Counted from the stretch's first letter, positions 38,948 to 49,157 are shown. The stretch is 64,000 nt of DNA from Wolbachia endosymbiont of Ctenocephalides felis wCfeT (GCF_012277295.1 NZ_CP051156.1:496001-560000), one strand, 5' to 3'. Numbers and translations are program-made. Notes: a model not told the origin generated them from the letters alone.

Positions 38948-40588
38948 ATGAACATTACTGTAAATCCGTCTATACCAATAAAAAAATTATCATCAAATAG
39001 GTTTATAGATGATATACAAGGCCAATCTGATGACCAGGGTAATGTTTTATTCGAAGACTCTTTTGTTAATAAAATTAAAGAAGGAGATGTAGTAGAGGGT
39101 GTAGTAACTAGAATAAACCCCAATGATATTGTGGTTGATGTTGGCTTAAAATCTGATGGAAGAATTTTGATTAAAGATTTAGGGCCAAATGATGAATTTG
39201 CAGCTGGTTGTAAGATTAGAGTTTATGTAGAAAGAACTGAGGATTACCATGGTAATGTTGTTCTCAGTCGCGAAAAAGCAATCAGAGATGAAAAATGGAA
39301 CAAATTGGAAGATGATACAGTTACAAAAGCTGAAGTAAGTGGAGTGATTAAACGCTCAATCAAGTGTGGTTATATTGTTGATCTTGGCGATGGAATCAGT
39401 GCCTTCTTACCACTCAGTCATGTTGATCTAAAACAAGTAAAAGACGCTAAGCACCTTATTGAAACTGAACAAAAATTCATTGTACTAAAAATGGATAAAA
39501 AACAGGGTAACATTGTAGTATCGAGAAAATTAGTACTGGAAAAATCACATGCTGGTGAAAAAGTTAAGTTCTTAGAATCTTTAAACGAAGGTGATATAAT
39601 AGAAGGAAAAATAAAGAGTATTACTCATTACGGTGTATTTGTTGGTATTCATGAATCAGATACGGTTGGAGTAATAGATGGATTGTTACACATTACAGAT
39701 ATATCCTGGAGTAGGGTAAGCCATCCATCTGCAGTTTTTGCTTGTGGTCAAACAATAAAAGTAAAAATTATAAAAATCGATAGAGACAATACAAAAGTTT
39801 CCCTTGGTGTAAAACAATTAGAAGATAATCCTTGGCAAGACGTTGAATCAAAGTACCCAGTGGGTAGTGTTAACAAGGGTCATGTAACAAGCATAGAAGA
39901 TTATGGATTATTTGTTGAGCTAAGTCCTGGAATTGAAGGTTTAGTACATTCATCAGAAATAACTTGGGTTAAGAGCAATTTACCAGTAAATAGTCTTGTA
40001 ACTAGAGGACAAGAGGTGCATGTACACATTCTGAGCATTGACATTCTAAGTAATAGAATGAGCCTAAGTATGAAAAGATGTACAGATAATCCTTGGCAAA
40101 CATTCCTAAATAAATATCCTCTTGGTTCTATTGTTTCTGGTGAGATAAAAAACAACACTGGTTCGTACATATCTATCGCTTTTAGCGATCCTGAAATTGA
40201 CGAGAATGTAGAAGGAACAATATACGCAAGAGATTTAAGTTGGTCGCAGAGTGGCTTAGAGGAAATCAAAAAATATAATGTGGGTGATAAAGTAGAAGCA
40301 AAAGTCATAAGAGCAAATATCAATCGAGCAAAAATTTATCTTGGTATTAAGCAGATAGAGCGTGACCCTCTTATAGAGCTGATAAAAAAAGTTAAAGTTG
40401 GTGATAAAATGCAGGTGACTGTAGGTAAAAGAGAAGACAGTGGATTGGTAGTTGAGGCTGAAAATGACATTACTCTCTTAATAGATCAAGAACACTTACC
40501 AGAAAACAAGAGATTTTCTATTGCAGATAAAATAGAAGTTGAAGTACTTGGCATTGAAGACTATAACATAATATTATCTGCTAAATGA
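38948..40588 (+). CDS. rpsA: 30S ribosomal protein S1
   Basis: The protein has 546 residues with repeated S1 domains: EGDVVEGVVTRINPNDIVVDVGLKSDG, VSGVIKRSIKCGYIVDLGDG, EGDIIEGKIKSITHYGVFVGI, VNKGHVTSIEDYGLFVEL and two more degenerate units at the C-terminus. It brings mRNA to the 30S subunit. It is followed six bases later by an IHF/HU gene, the same rpsA-ihfB order known in many proteobacteria. Confidence 0.96.
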   Translation: MNITVNPSIPIKKLSSNRFIDDIQGQSDDQGNVLFEDSFVNKIKEGDVVEGVVTRINPNDIVVDVGLKSDGRILIKDLGPNDEFAAGCKIRVYVERTEDYHGNVVLSREKAIRDEKWNKLEDDTVTKAEVSGVIKRSIKCGYIVDLGDGISAFLPLSHVDLKQVKDAKHLIETEQKFIVLKMDKKQGNIVVSRKLVLEKSHAGEKVKFLESLNEGDIIEGKIKSITHYGVFVGIHESDTVGVIDGLLHITDISWSRVSHPSAVFACGQTIKVKIIKIDRDNTKVSLGVKQLEDNPWQDVESKYPVGSVNKGHVTSIEDYGLFVELSPGIEGLVHSSEITWVKSNLPVNSLVTRGQEVHVHILSIDILSNRMSLSMKRCTDNPWQTFLNKYPLGSIVSGEIKNNTGSYISIAFSDPEIDENVEGTIYARDLSWSQSGLEEIKKYNVGDKVEAKVIRANINRAKIYLGIKQIERDPLIELIKKVKVGDKMQVTVGKREDSGLVVEAENDITLLIDQEHLPENKRFSIADKIEVEVLGIEDYNIILSAK

Positions 40589-40593
40589 TATGA

Positions 40594-40866
40594 ATGGCAA
40601 AAAAATCTGATATAATAGCAAACATAGCAAAAAAGCACCCTGTTTTGGATAAGGTAGCTATAACTGCCATAATTGACAAGTTTTTTGAAGTGCTTTCAGA
40701 TGCATTAAGAAATCACAATAGAATTGAAATAAGGGGTTTTGGCTCTCTTTCAATTAGAAGTTATAACTTAAATAATCTAGTATCACAAAAGTTTACTAAA
40801 AATCAATATTTTAAGACATACTTTCGTACTAGTAAAAAATTATCCGACTTAATAAATGGAAATTAG
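40594..40866 (+). CDS. HU/IHF family DNA-bending protein (IHF-beta-like)
   Basis: The protein has 90 residues starting MAKKSDIIANIAKKHP, with the core AIIDKFFEVLSDALRNHNRIEIRGFGSLSIRSY shared by HU and IHF. The beta-arm region is shortened and lacks the usual conserved NP of the DNA-intercalating tip in the visible sequence (KFTKNQYFKTYFRTSKKL). Its position after rpsA argues for IHF beta. It compacts or bends DNA. The ZapA-like gene follows 22 bases later. Confidence 0.88.
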   Translation: MAKKSDIIANIAKKHPVLDKVAITAIIDKFFEVLSDALRNHNRIEIRGFGSLSIRSYNLNNLVSQKFTKNQYFKTYFRTSKKLSDLINGN

Positions 40867-40888
40867 GTAAATATACTGTAAGGTCTTT

Positions 40889-41203
40889 ATGCAGGTAGTA
40901 GAAATAGTTATACGTAATAATACATATCAAATATCTTGCGAAAGTGAGAAAAAGGATCATTTACTACACCTCGCTAGTAATTTTAATGAGTTAGTTAGGT
41001 CTATATCTCAAAAAACAGGAGGTAAAGGCTCTGATGCATTAAATTTCCTACTTGCAGCGCTAACTCTTGAGGATAAAGTTTTAGAATTAACGAAGCAGCT
41101 TAATCAAGAGCGCGAAAAACACAAAAATGAAAAACAAGCTGAATATAACGAAGTATTAAATAGAGTAAATAAGATTATTGAATGTGTGGAAAATTCTACA
41201 TAA
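40889..41203 (+). CDS. zapA: ZapA-like cell division protein
   Basis: The protein has 104 residues: a small N-terminal sheet (VVEIVIRNNTYQISCESEKKDHLLHLA) then a long coiled coil (LEDKVLELTKQLNQEREKHKN), the ZapA architecture. The conserved ZapA pattern of an N-terminal NTYQISC-like strand and a following LLHLA helix fits. ZapA bundles FtsZ filaments at mid-cell. The gene closes the rpsA-ihf-zapA cluster and converges on ndk with 8 bases between stops. Confidence 0.8.
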   Translation: MQVVEIVIRNNTYQISCESEKKDHLLHLASNFNELVRSISQKTGGKGSDALNFLLAALTLEDKVLELTKQLNQEREKHKNEKQAEYNEVLNRVNKIIECVENST

Positions 41204-41211
41204 TTATAGTT

Positions 41212-41631
41212 TTACACTAATTCACACTCAGCGAAAAAGAAAGCCACCTCTCTAATAGCGTTTTCTTTACTATCTGAACCATGAACTCTATTTTCACTAA
41301 TGTCTTCAGCAAAATCACCTCTAATGGTGCCCTTATCCGCTTGTTTTGGATCAGTAGCCCCCATGACTTCTCTATACTTACTTATCGCATTTTCACCAAT
41401 TAAAACTTGCACAACCACAGGACCAGAAATCATAAATTCCACTAACTCACCAAAAAAAGGCCTGTCCTTATGAATTTCATAAAATAGCTCTGCTTGTTTT
41501 TTTGTTAGCAACATCATCTTTTGTGCTATAATCTTTAGTCCAGACTTTTCAATATAAGAATTTATACTGCCTGTAATGTTATTCTTCACCGCATCAGGTT
41601 TTAGTATCGAAAGTGTTCTCTCAATTGCCAT
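41212..41631 (-). CDS. ndk: Nucleoside diphosphate kinase
   Basis: The protein has 139 residues, the usual bacterial size. It starts [17 protein letters not shown] and has the catalytic His in [21 protein letters not shown] near residue 117. It passes phosphate from ATP to other nucleoside diphosphates via phospho-His. [17 protein letters not shown] in the Kpn-loop region is conserved. The promoter presumably lies in the AT-rich spacer after 41631. Confidence 0.97.
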   Translation of the reverse strand: MAIERTLSILKPDAVKNNITGSINSYIEKSGLKIIAQKMMLLTKKQAELFYEIHKDRPFFGELVEFMISGPVVVQVLIGENAISKYREVMGATDPKQADKGTIRGDFAEDISENRVHGSDSKENAIREVAFFFAECELV

Positions 41632-41740
41632 TTTATTATATAATATAGTATATTTATAGATTTATTTTATTATAAATTTTGATTTTATAAAAGTAGTTTT
41701 TTATGTATAATTAAAAAATAAATCATAAGGGGGGTATAGT

Positions 41741-42169
41741 ATGGGTGAGAATTGCGATAAAGGTTGTAACAAAGAAAGCAACAAACAATCTGAGCGTTCC
41801 TCTAAAAATTCTTTCAATAATTTAAAATCATCAATTTTTTGTGGAACAAAAGGGTTTTTAACTTTTAATTTAGCGTTTTTAAGCTACCTAGAGTATGGTA
41901 TACACAACTATATCCTATAGAAACAAGGAAAAGATAATAATCAGTACAATGGATTAAAAAAAGGCGCTGCTTTTGCAATGAAGAAAAACATTATACCATT
42001 TCTTGAAATGGTAATCATAGTGCCACTTGCTTGCCTTATATCCAGTAGTTTACTGCAATGTGCGTTAACATGTGTTGCGTTGATGGTTGATACATGTTTT
42101 ATTATGAGAACATGGAATATACGTGAGCATTTACTAGCACAGTATACCAAACATGGTAGAGGTGAAATA
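41741..42169 (+). pseudogene. Small double-span membrane protein, in-frame stop and IS66 truncation
   Basis: ATG 41741 follows AAGGGGGG and reads MGENCDKGCNKESNKQSERS, a hydrophobic helix SIFCGTKGFLTFNLAFLSYL, then TAG at 41918-41920. The same frame continues KQGKDNNQYNGLKKGAAFAM and two more hydrophobic segments (FLEMVIIVPLACLISSSLL; ALTCVALMVDTCFIM) and is cut by IS66 copy D after KHGRGEI at 42169. The stop fits CAG to TAG. I recognise no family. Cys-rich basic N-terminus and membrane spans suggest an envelope or membrane-associated protein. Confidence 0.72.
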
Positions 42170-43630
42170 GTATCCATTCAGGTGTATGGCTTAAGAAGCA
42201 ATAGCCAGTAGGTTTTGAAAAGGATTTAACTTCTTTTGCCTCCAAGTCAAGTACAATGAAATTATCCTCTCAAGAAACATATTTCCCCGTTTCGATTGTG
42301 TAAAATATGAAACTTTTCGGTAAACAACGTAATGCCGAATCTGTCGCTCAGCATAGTTGTTTGTCAGTGGAATATTTTCTGGATCGTCCAAAAATTTCCA
42401 CATCATCAGATCCGATTTCATGATATTTTTTGCTACTCGAGACGCTCCAATTGCCTCGGGTAAATTTGATATATTCTTTAAGTAATATCTCGTTCGCTTG
42501 CGTAATTTTCTTGCTCTTCTTATGAACCTTAATGTGTCTATTTCATCCTTTAACAGAGCTTTTTTCAATGCAAATAATTCAGTAGCAACATTCCTTAAAT
42601 AATACCCCAAAACTTTCACTTCGCTATTCCAACTATGAGACAACCTTTCAAAATCTCTTGCTAAATGTGCCCAACAGACCTGCCTTTTCTTGCTGGAAAA
42701 GTAGTTGTAAGCTGCATATCTGTCGGTCACTACTAGGTTGTTATTCTTTCCAAATTTACTATTTTCCAGGACTTTCATCCCTCTTGACTCTGTCAATTTG
42801 ATCACACTTCCTATTTTGCTCGCAAACATCCAGCACCAGCCCTGTTTACCTTTGTTGTAATGGCTAGTTTCATCGATATGTAAAATTTTGCTCTTGCTTA
42901 CCTCTTCCTCAATTTGCTCATATGCTTCTTGGCATTTTTCTGCCACTCTAGCCTCGCTATTTGATACACTACCGACGCTGATATCCAGGTTGAAAATGTC
43001 CTTTATAATATTTGCCACTTCTTTTTTCGAATTCTTGTAAAATCCACTTAATGCTGTAATTACTGACTTAACTCTTGGACCAAATGTGTCCGCAGTTACT
43101 CCTTCTTGTAGCTTGCTACTTTTTCTTTTTCCACATCTTTTGCAACGTCCATGCTCTAGTTAATATTCAACTACATACGGCTTGATTTCCGGCAAATCGA
43201 CCTTTTGATGAGTATACGGATCTTTTGATACCGCAATTTCTCCTCCGCACTCACACGTATTGGGCAGTTCTATTTTTACCATCTCATCTGCCTCCATTTT
43301 AGGGCGGTAACTGCCTTTATGTCCAACCTGTGCTCCTACTTTCCTGTCACTTTTTGGCTTATTTTCCCTCATCTTATATAATTCTTTGGAGCTTGGTATA
43401 GATGAATTTTTTGAATTTAAGCCAAGCCTTTCTTTTAACTCAGCGTTTTCGATCCTTAGCGCTTTATTTTCTGCTTTAAGCTCTTCTATTTTTGTTTCTA
43501 ACTTTTCTATAGTCTGCTTAAACTTTCGCAAAATTCTAAAAGATCAACCATATTACCTCACAGCCACTCTAGTTTACCTTTTTAGCATTCCTTGTCTACT
43601 CTTTATTTTACCGCCCGGCTGAATGGATAC
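42170..43630 (-). mobile_element. IS66-family element, copy D (1461 bp, defective, inversion endpoint)
   Basis: The ends are GTATCCATTCAG at 42170 and CTGAATGGATAC ending at 43630. The left flank GTGAAATA and right flank AGATTAAT do not match each other. The right flank is the reverse complement of the right flank of copy E (ATTAATCT), which identifies D and E as endpoints of an inversion of 43631-46437. Confidence 0.95.
42191..43531 (-). pseudogene. IS66 transposase with one in-frame stop
   Basis: The CAA codon of EYQLEHG is TAA (43157-43159), splitting the 446-codon frame into an N-terminal 123-residue piece and a remainder that has an ATG at 43018 (MANIIKDIF), so a truncated catalytic protein could be made. 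The stop is shared with copy B. The residue change in VITALSG is shared with copy C. The C-terminal end is open, unlike B and F. Confidence 0.93.
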
Positions 43631-44293
43631 AGATTAATAAATGATTTAAAAATTGAAAGAGGGCGTGGTTATTATCGTCAAGAAACAATTATAGCTGCAA
43701 GAAAAGTAGCTGAAGCTTATGGTAATCCTGAAAATTACAAGTTGCGCAAGGTTACAGACCTTGGGAGACGAATGCAAGAGAAATATCTTAAAGAGGCTGA
43801 AAATATAGGAGTGGGAATAGACCATAGATTACGCAATCAGCATTCAGTAAAAAGTAAACAAGAACTTATAGATAATCTTGCAGAAATGGCTAAAACTTCG
43901 AATCAATTAGGCAGTGCTTGTTACAACTCAGAAGGACTGAAGGAAGCACAAGAAAGGTATGAGGAAGCTCTAAAAATTAACGAGAATTTGAGATCTGCTG
44001 GTCATGTTAACGATATTGAGTGGGCTGAAATACAAAATAATCTTGGCAGCATTTGCCACGCTAAAGGAAATTCTTTGAAAAAAGAAGGTTATCATCAAAA
44101 AGCAAAGGAAATGTTTGACCAAGCCTTGGAGAGGTATAAACAAGCCTTATCTGTCTTTGAAAAGGCTAGTACTAATGTTAAAACAGGCACTGATGTTAAA
44201 GTTAAGGTAGGTAGAGTATTCCATCACTTGGGTAATGTATATCGCGATTTAAATAATCTTCCAAAAGCAAAAGAGTCATTCGTGAAAGCCTTA

Positions 44294-45148
44294 GAAGGTG
44301 TCTGCAAACTCAAGAATTAGCTAATTTAGTAAGCATAATAGTAGTCATATTAAAGAAAATATTGGTTTCCGAAGTTTGAGGAGAATGCTCATAATCCTTA
44401 CTCATACGCCTAAAATTGGAAAGCCAAGCAAAAGTTCTTTCAACAATCCAACGCTTCGGTATAACCTCAAATCCCGCAATATTAGGAGCTTTTTTTGCTA
44501 TTGTAAATAAACATCCTGTTTTTATTAAGCATCTGTTTTTAAGGTTACCTGTGTATCCTTGATCAGCAAAAAACCTCTGTAATGTTGGTATTTTTTGTTT
44601 TGCTTTTACCAGAAGATCTAAAGCTCCCTCGCGGTCTTGGATGCTTGCACTGTGTACATCTGCCGTAATCACGAGTCCTAGCGTGTCTACAATAATATGC
44701 CGTTTTCGACCTTTTATTTTCTTGCCAGCATCGTAACCTCTGGCCCCCCTTTTTGAGTCGTTTTTACTGATTGGCTGTCAATTATTCCAACTGATGGTGT
44801 GGCTCTTTTACCAACTACCTCCCTTACTTTTTTTACTAAAATATCGTGTATTTCTTGCCATTTTCCAGTGTTTTTTAGTCGTGTGTTCCAACTGTAAATT
44901 GTCTTCCATGGTGGGAAATCCTTAGGTAATTGTCTCCATTGGCAGCCTGTTCTCATTACGTACCTTATTGCATTAATAATTGTTCTAATATCGTGTTTTC
45001 TTGGTCTACCTGTCTTTTTTGGCTCAAAATATGGCTTTAAAATTTCCCATTCACTGTCTTTTATGTCACTTGGATACATGTTAAAGTTATCCTTGTATCA
45101 CATAATTGTCCTTTTTTCTACTTTTCTACATACTTTGCAGACACCTTC
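44294..45148 (-). mobile_element. Two-ORF IS5-family element (ISWpi1-like), complete copy (855 bp)
   Basis: Terminal inverted repeats GAAGGTGTCTGCAAA (44294) and TTTGCAGACACCTTC (ending 45148) are flanked by TTA on both sides (44291-44293; 45149-45151). The transposase is split over two frames. The organisation resembles the IS5-family elements described as ISWpi1 in Wolbachia, though I cannot confirm identity. Confidence 0.88.
44310..45079 (-). CDS. IS5-type transposase in two frames joined by a probable -1 frameshift
   Basis: The first frame (45079-44714) starts MYPSDIKDSEWEILKPYFEP and carries the first catalytic Asp in VGIIDSQSVKTTQKGG. The second frame (ending 44310) carries the second Asp in FFADQGYTGN and the Glu in WIVERTFAWLSNFRRM. 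The two are joined if the ribosome slips back one base in A5G6 (GGGGGG at 44744-44749 on the minus strand), giving KGGARGYDAGKKIKGRKRHI. Such slippage is normal for IS5-type elements and need not mean decay. Confidence 0.88.
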
Positions 45149-46437
45149 TTAAAAACCTATGAGAAGAATAAAAAGTCATTTAAGGCAGACTTACTGCAAA
45201 GCTACCGCGAGAAGAATGAAGAGTCGTTTAAGAAGACCAAGCAAGCCTACAATAAGAATAATGTTGATATAGGTATAGTGTGCAATGAATTGGGTGTTTA
45301 TTATAGCTTTGCTAGCTCTCCGGAAGCGAAAGGTGAACGAAAGCAAGGGTATTTTCACACAGCAATGGATTTTCATGAAAAAGCACTACATATTTTCAAA
45401 GAATATTATGGTGATGATAGCATAGAAGTGGCTGGAGTATTAAGTAATATAGGTTATGATTGCTGTGCTCTTGAAGAATTACATAAGGAAAAGAAATCAT
45501 ATGGAGAAGCACGTAAGTTATATGAAAAAACAAAAGCGCTGTATCAAGAAGAGCTAGAAATTGAAGAAAAATGTTACGGTTCTGATGATATAAGAATAGC
45601 CTTTACTATAAGCAGTTTAGCCAATGCTCACTACAATTTAGGTAATCTTCAAGAAGCAAAAAAGCACTATGAAAGAGAATTAAAAATTAAAGAGAAGTCT
45701 TACCATAATGCTCACCATAATTTAGATAATTTTGGAGCAATAAAAGAGCAATATGAGAGAGCGCGAGCAAATAGAAATATACCTCATGGTGATGCTTACC
45801 ATAATTTTGAAGTAGCAAAAGAGCAATATGAAAGAGCGTTAGCAATTAGAGAAGCTGCTGGCAATACTGGTAATATTGCAAAGACATTACGCAATTTGAG
45901 TAGCGTATATCACAAATTAAATAATTTTTCAGAAGCAGTAAAGTTATTAAAGGAGGCTTTAGCTATTGAAAAAAGGAATCATGGATCTGAGCACCCTCTT
46001 GTAACTAAGACATTAGAAAGTTTAAAATTAGTTCTCATAGATCTTGTAAAAGAAGAAGAGAAGATATACCCTCATAATCACCCCAATCGCCATAAGGTTG
46101 GCTATACATTAAAAGATTTGGCTGATACTTACGGTGGGTTAAAAGATTATAAAAATCAAAAAGAGGCATTAGACATAGCTTTACCAATCTTTGAAGAGTG
46201 TTTTGGTCCTAGTAACTTCGCTGTTACTAAAACATTAAAAGATCTTGCTGATGTTAATGCTGCATTGGGTAATGTGCAAGAAGCACACCAACTGCGTAGT
46301 ATATTATCTGCAATAAAAGATCAAGGCGAGAAGAGTAGAAATTTAGCTACACAAACAAAAACACCAGGCTTTGCTTTTTCCTTGCTTTCTGCTGCTAGTA
46401 GAGGTGATGAGAAATCAGTAAGACATATTGTAGAAAA

Positions 46438-47898
46438 GTATCCATTCAGCCGGGCGGTAAAATAAAGAGTAGACAAGGAATGCTAAAAAGGTAAACTAGA
46501 GTGGCTGTGAGGTAATATGGTTGATCTTTTAGAATTTTGCGAAAGTTTAAGCAGACTATAGAAAAGTTAGAAACAAAAATAGAAGAGCTTAAAGCAGAAA
46601 ATAAAGCGCTAAGGATCGAAAACGCTGAGTTAAAAGAAAGGCTTGGCTTAAATTCAAAAAATTCATCTATACCAAGCTCCAAAGAATTATATAAGATGAG
46701 GGAAAATAAGCCAAAAAGTGACAGGAAAGTAGGAGCACAGGTTGGACATAAAGGCAGTTACCGCCCTAAAATGGAGGCAGATGAGATGGTAAAAATAGAA
46801 CTGCCCAATACGTGTGAGTGCGGAGGAGAAATTGCGGTATCAAAAGATCCGTATACTCATCAAAAGGTCGATTTGCCGGAAATCAAGCCGTATGTAGTTG
46901 AATATCAACTAGAGCATGGACGTTGCAAAAGATGTGGAAAAAGAAAAAGTAGCAAGCTACAAGAAGGAGTAACTGCGGACACATTTGGTCCAAGAGTTAA
47001 GTCAGTAATTGCAGCATTAAGTGGATTTTACAAGAATTTGAAAAAAGAAGTGGCAAATATTATAAAGGACATTTTCAACCTGGATATCAGCGTCGGTAGT
47101 GTATCAAATAGCGAGGCTAGAGTGGCAGAAAAATGCCAAGAAGCATATGAGCAAATTGAGGAAGAGGTAAGCAAGAGCAAAATTTTACATATCGATGAAA
47201 CTAGCCATTACAACAAAGGTAAACAGGGCTGGTGCTGGATGTTTGCGAGCAAAATAGGAAGTGTGATCAAATTGACAGAGTCAAGAGGGATGAAAGTCCT
47301 GGAAAATAGTAAATTTGGAAAGAATAACAACCTAGTAGTGACCGACAGATATGCAGCTTACAACTACTTTTCCAGCAAGAAAAGGCAGGTCTGTTGGGCA
47401 CATTTAGCAAGAGATTTTGAAAGGTTGTCTCATAGTTGGAATAGCGAAGTGAAAGTTTTGGGGTATTATTTAAGGAATGTTGCTACTGAATTATTTGCAT
47501 TGAAAAAAGCTCTGTTAAAGGATGAAATAGACACATTAAGGTTCATAAGAAGAGCAAGAAAATTACGCAAGCGAACGAGATATTACTTAAAGAATATATC
47601 AAATTTACCCGAGGCAATTGGAGCGTCTCGAGTAGCAAAAAATATCATGAAATCGGATCTGATGATGTGGAAATTTTTGGACGATCCAGAAAATATTCCA
47701 CTGACAAACAACTATGCTGAGCGACAGATTCGGCATTACGTTGTTTACCGAAAAGTTTCATATTTTACACAATCGAAACGGGGAAATATGTTTCTTGAGA
47801 GGATAATTTCATTGTACTTGACTTGGAGGCAAAAGAAGTTAAATCCTTTTCAAAACCTACTGGCTATTGCTTCTTAAGCCATATACCTGAATGGATAC
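46438..47898 (+). mobile_element. IS66-family element, copy E (1461 bp, intact, inversion endpoint)
   Basis: The ends are GTATCCATTCAG at 46438 and CTGAATGGATAC ending at 47898. The left flank GTAGAAAA does not match the right flank ATTAATCT (47899-47906). The latter matches the reverse complement of the flank at 43631-43638 next to copy D. Flipping the interval between D and E restores an 8-bp duplication around E. Confidence 0.95.
46537..47877 (+). CDS. IS66-family transposase, intact
   Basis: The full 446-residue frame has the coiled-coil N-terminus, zinc-binding Cys pairs and the DDE core as in copy C. It carries the QLEHGRC and VIAALSG variants, and Leu instead of Ser in FYKNLKKEV. Together with copies C and G it is one of three complete transposase genes in the window and could mobilise the defective copies. 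Confidence 0.95.
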   Translation: MRKFKQTIEKLETKIEELKAENKALRIENAELKERLGLNSKNSSIPSSKELYKMRENKPKSDRKVGAQVGHKGSYRPKMEADEMVKIELPNTCECGGEIAVSKDPYTHQKVDLPEIKPYVVEYQLEHGRCKRCGKRKSSKLQEGVTADTFGPRVKSVIAALSGFYKNLKKEVANIIKDIFNLDISVGSVSNSEARVAEKCQEAYEQIEEEVSKSKILHIDETSHYNKGKQGWCWMFASKIGSVIKLTESRGMKVLENSKFGKNNNLVVTDRYAAYNYFSSKKRQVCWAHLARDFERLSHSWNSEVKVLGYYLRNVATELFALKKALLKDEIDTLRFIRRARKLRKRTRYYLKNISNLPEAIGASRVAKNIMKSDLMMWKFLDDPENIPLTNNYAERQIRHYVVYRKVSYFTQSKRGNMFLERIISLYLTWRQKKLNPFQNLLAIAS

Positions 47899-47987
47899 AT
47901 TAATCTTGTTATTTCCAAACGTGCTTCATCACGAAGCTCCGTTTCAATTTGCTGTGACGATTTGGATGTATGCATAAACCCCTCCAT
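47899..47987 (-). pseudogene. Detached N-terminal fragment of the TPR gene
   Basis: Read on the minus strand, AGAGG at about nine bases before ATG 47987 starts MEGFMHTSKSSQQIETELRD and continues to EITRL plus two bases. Joining it after the duplicated AGATTAAT to 43639 onward gives TRLINDLKIERGRGYY in frame. The present 5' end of the main fragment is therefore IS-derived. The stretch 47988-48134 beyond it holds no gene. Confidence 0.9.
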
Positions 47988-48134
47988 TATACTTGCCTCT
48001 ACTTTTTATTATCTAAAATTTTTTATAATGCAATATTAATTTCCCATGTCAGAAATGAAATTTGTTGCTCTATTTGGCTTTTCTACAACAAGTTACTCAG
48101 TGTTTGCTGTCTGCTACCCCAAGGTGCTGGAAAT

Positions 48135-49157
48135 CTATAGTCCCCTTCCACTGTCTGTGTGCTTATCAGTATCAGTACCCTTCATCCCTGTGCTTGGCGT
48201 TGCAGCCGCTTTCACTTTATCTGCATCAATTGCATCATTAAACTTATGTAACAGATATATAAATTCATGTATCTCTTGTGTATGGGTACTACTACCTAGT
48301 CTTATAAGGTTGAGCATATCTTGTTTTGAAATACCTGTAACATGTCCCTTTTTTATGAAGTTTTTTATAGTTTTTTGATGATGTTCATCTTGAAGTATGT
48401 TTACTATATTTGTTAGTCTCTCAATCTCTTCATTACTATCTTCTTTCTCCATGCCACGCAAAATAAAGTCTACCCTGTCAAAGTTATTATCTTTTTCTTC
48501 TATTGTGAATAGTCTCAGTATGAGTTCTTCAGTAAAGCTTGGCTTTTTCTTGTGTTCATAAATTACTTCTTCGACTGCTTCGCCTGAAGCTTTTGCTCCT
48601 GCTTGAGTCGTTGTGCCTGGAGCTTTTGCTTCTCCTGTCGCTTTTTTACCTATTTTTAGCGCACCTCTGCCTGCACGTTGCAATCCAATACCTGCAGGTG
48701 TTAATATTAAGGCAAGAGTAATCGATGGATTACCTATATAAAATTTCTCATTTGTAGACGATTTGTTAAAAAAGCTAGTTAGCGTATCTACTAGACTTTG
48801 ATTAGTTCTATCTGCTAAAAAGTCAGTCCTTTCTTGATCATTGAAGTTCTCAAATAGCTTTTTTGCTATTGCTATTATCTCTAATTCTGATGCCTTTTCG
48901 TCAATAAGTAACGCGCTACCATATTGAAATGCATATTTAGTACATTGTGTAAGAATGTCTTTACTTACGCTATCATCCAAACCCTTATCGTTAATTTTAA
49001 AATTTAAGCTATCAAGGTGCATTTGCCTAATTGTTTCTAGTATCATGTTAAGTGAGTTCTGTTTTTCCTCTGGTGAACTTATTAACATACCTAGCATTAT
49101 ATAGGCAACAGCCTCCAGCGACTTATCGTTCATCAGAGGAGAGTTTTGAGAGCCCAT
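48135..49157 (-). CDS. Unknown helical protein with central hydrophobic segment
   Basis: The product has about 340 residues. GGAG lies seven bases before ATG 49157 (MGSQNSPLMNDKSLEAVAY), so I prefer it to ATG 49169. The first 150 residues look helical. A short hydrophobic or amphipathic stretch (SITLALILTPAGIGLQRAG) is followed by a low-complexity Gly/Ala/Lys/Thr linker (KATGEAKAPGTTTQAGAKAS), a second helical domain, and a Thr/Asp/Gly-rich tail. I recognise no family, catalytic motif or signal peptide. Such modular layout is seen in candidate effectors of intracellular bacteria; this is inference only. Confidence 0.72.
   Translation of the reverse strand: MGSQNSPLMNDKSLEAVAYIMLGMLISSPEEKQNSLNMILETIRQMHLDSLNFKINDKGLDDSVSKDILTQCTKYAFQYGSALLIDEKASELEIIAIAKKLFENFNDQERTDFLADRTNQSLVDTLTSFFNKSSTNEKFYIGNPSITLALILTPAGIGLQRAGRGALKIGKKATGEAKAPGTTTQAGAKASGEAVEEVIYEHKKKPSFTEELILRLFTIEEKDNNFDRVDFILRGMEKEDSNEEIERLTNIVNILQDEHHQKTIKNFIKKGHVTGISKQDMLNLIRLGSSTHTQEIHEFIYLLHKFNDAIDADKVKAAATPSTGMKGTDTDKHTDSGRGL

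Larger units (their letters stand above)
43631..46437 (+). pseudogene. TPR-repeat protein, split by IS66, inverted, and split again by an IS5-type element
   Basis: Coding DNA lies at 43631-44293 and 45149-46437, separated by an IS5-type element with the 3-bp repeat TTA; removing it restores FVKALKTYEKNKKSF in frame. The N-terminal 29 codons are at 47899-47987 on the other strand, beyond IS66 copy E. The repeats are tetratricopeptide/kinesin-light-chain-like (SLANAHYNLGNLQEAKKHYERELKIKEK; NLSSVYHKLNNFSEAVKLLKEALAIEK), and the last visible residues (FSLLSAASRGDEKSVRHIVEK) start an ankyrin-like repeat. The 3' end is missing after IS66 copy E. An intact version would be a TPR-ankyrin protein of unknown role, probably host-directed. 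Confidence 0.9.

Noticed and set aside
43592..43630. ATG inside IS66 copy D as the start of the TPR gene
   Set aside because: It lies in the element end. The true N-terminus was found at 47987 on the other strand and rejoins exactly.
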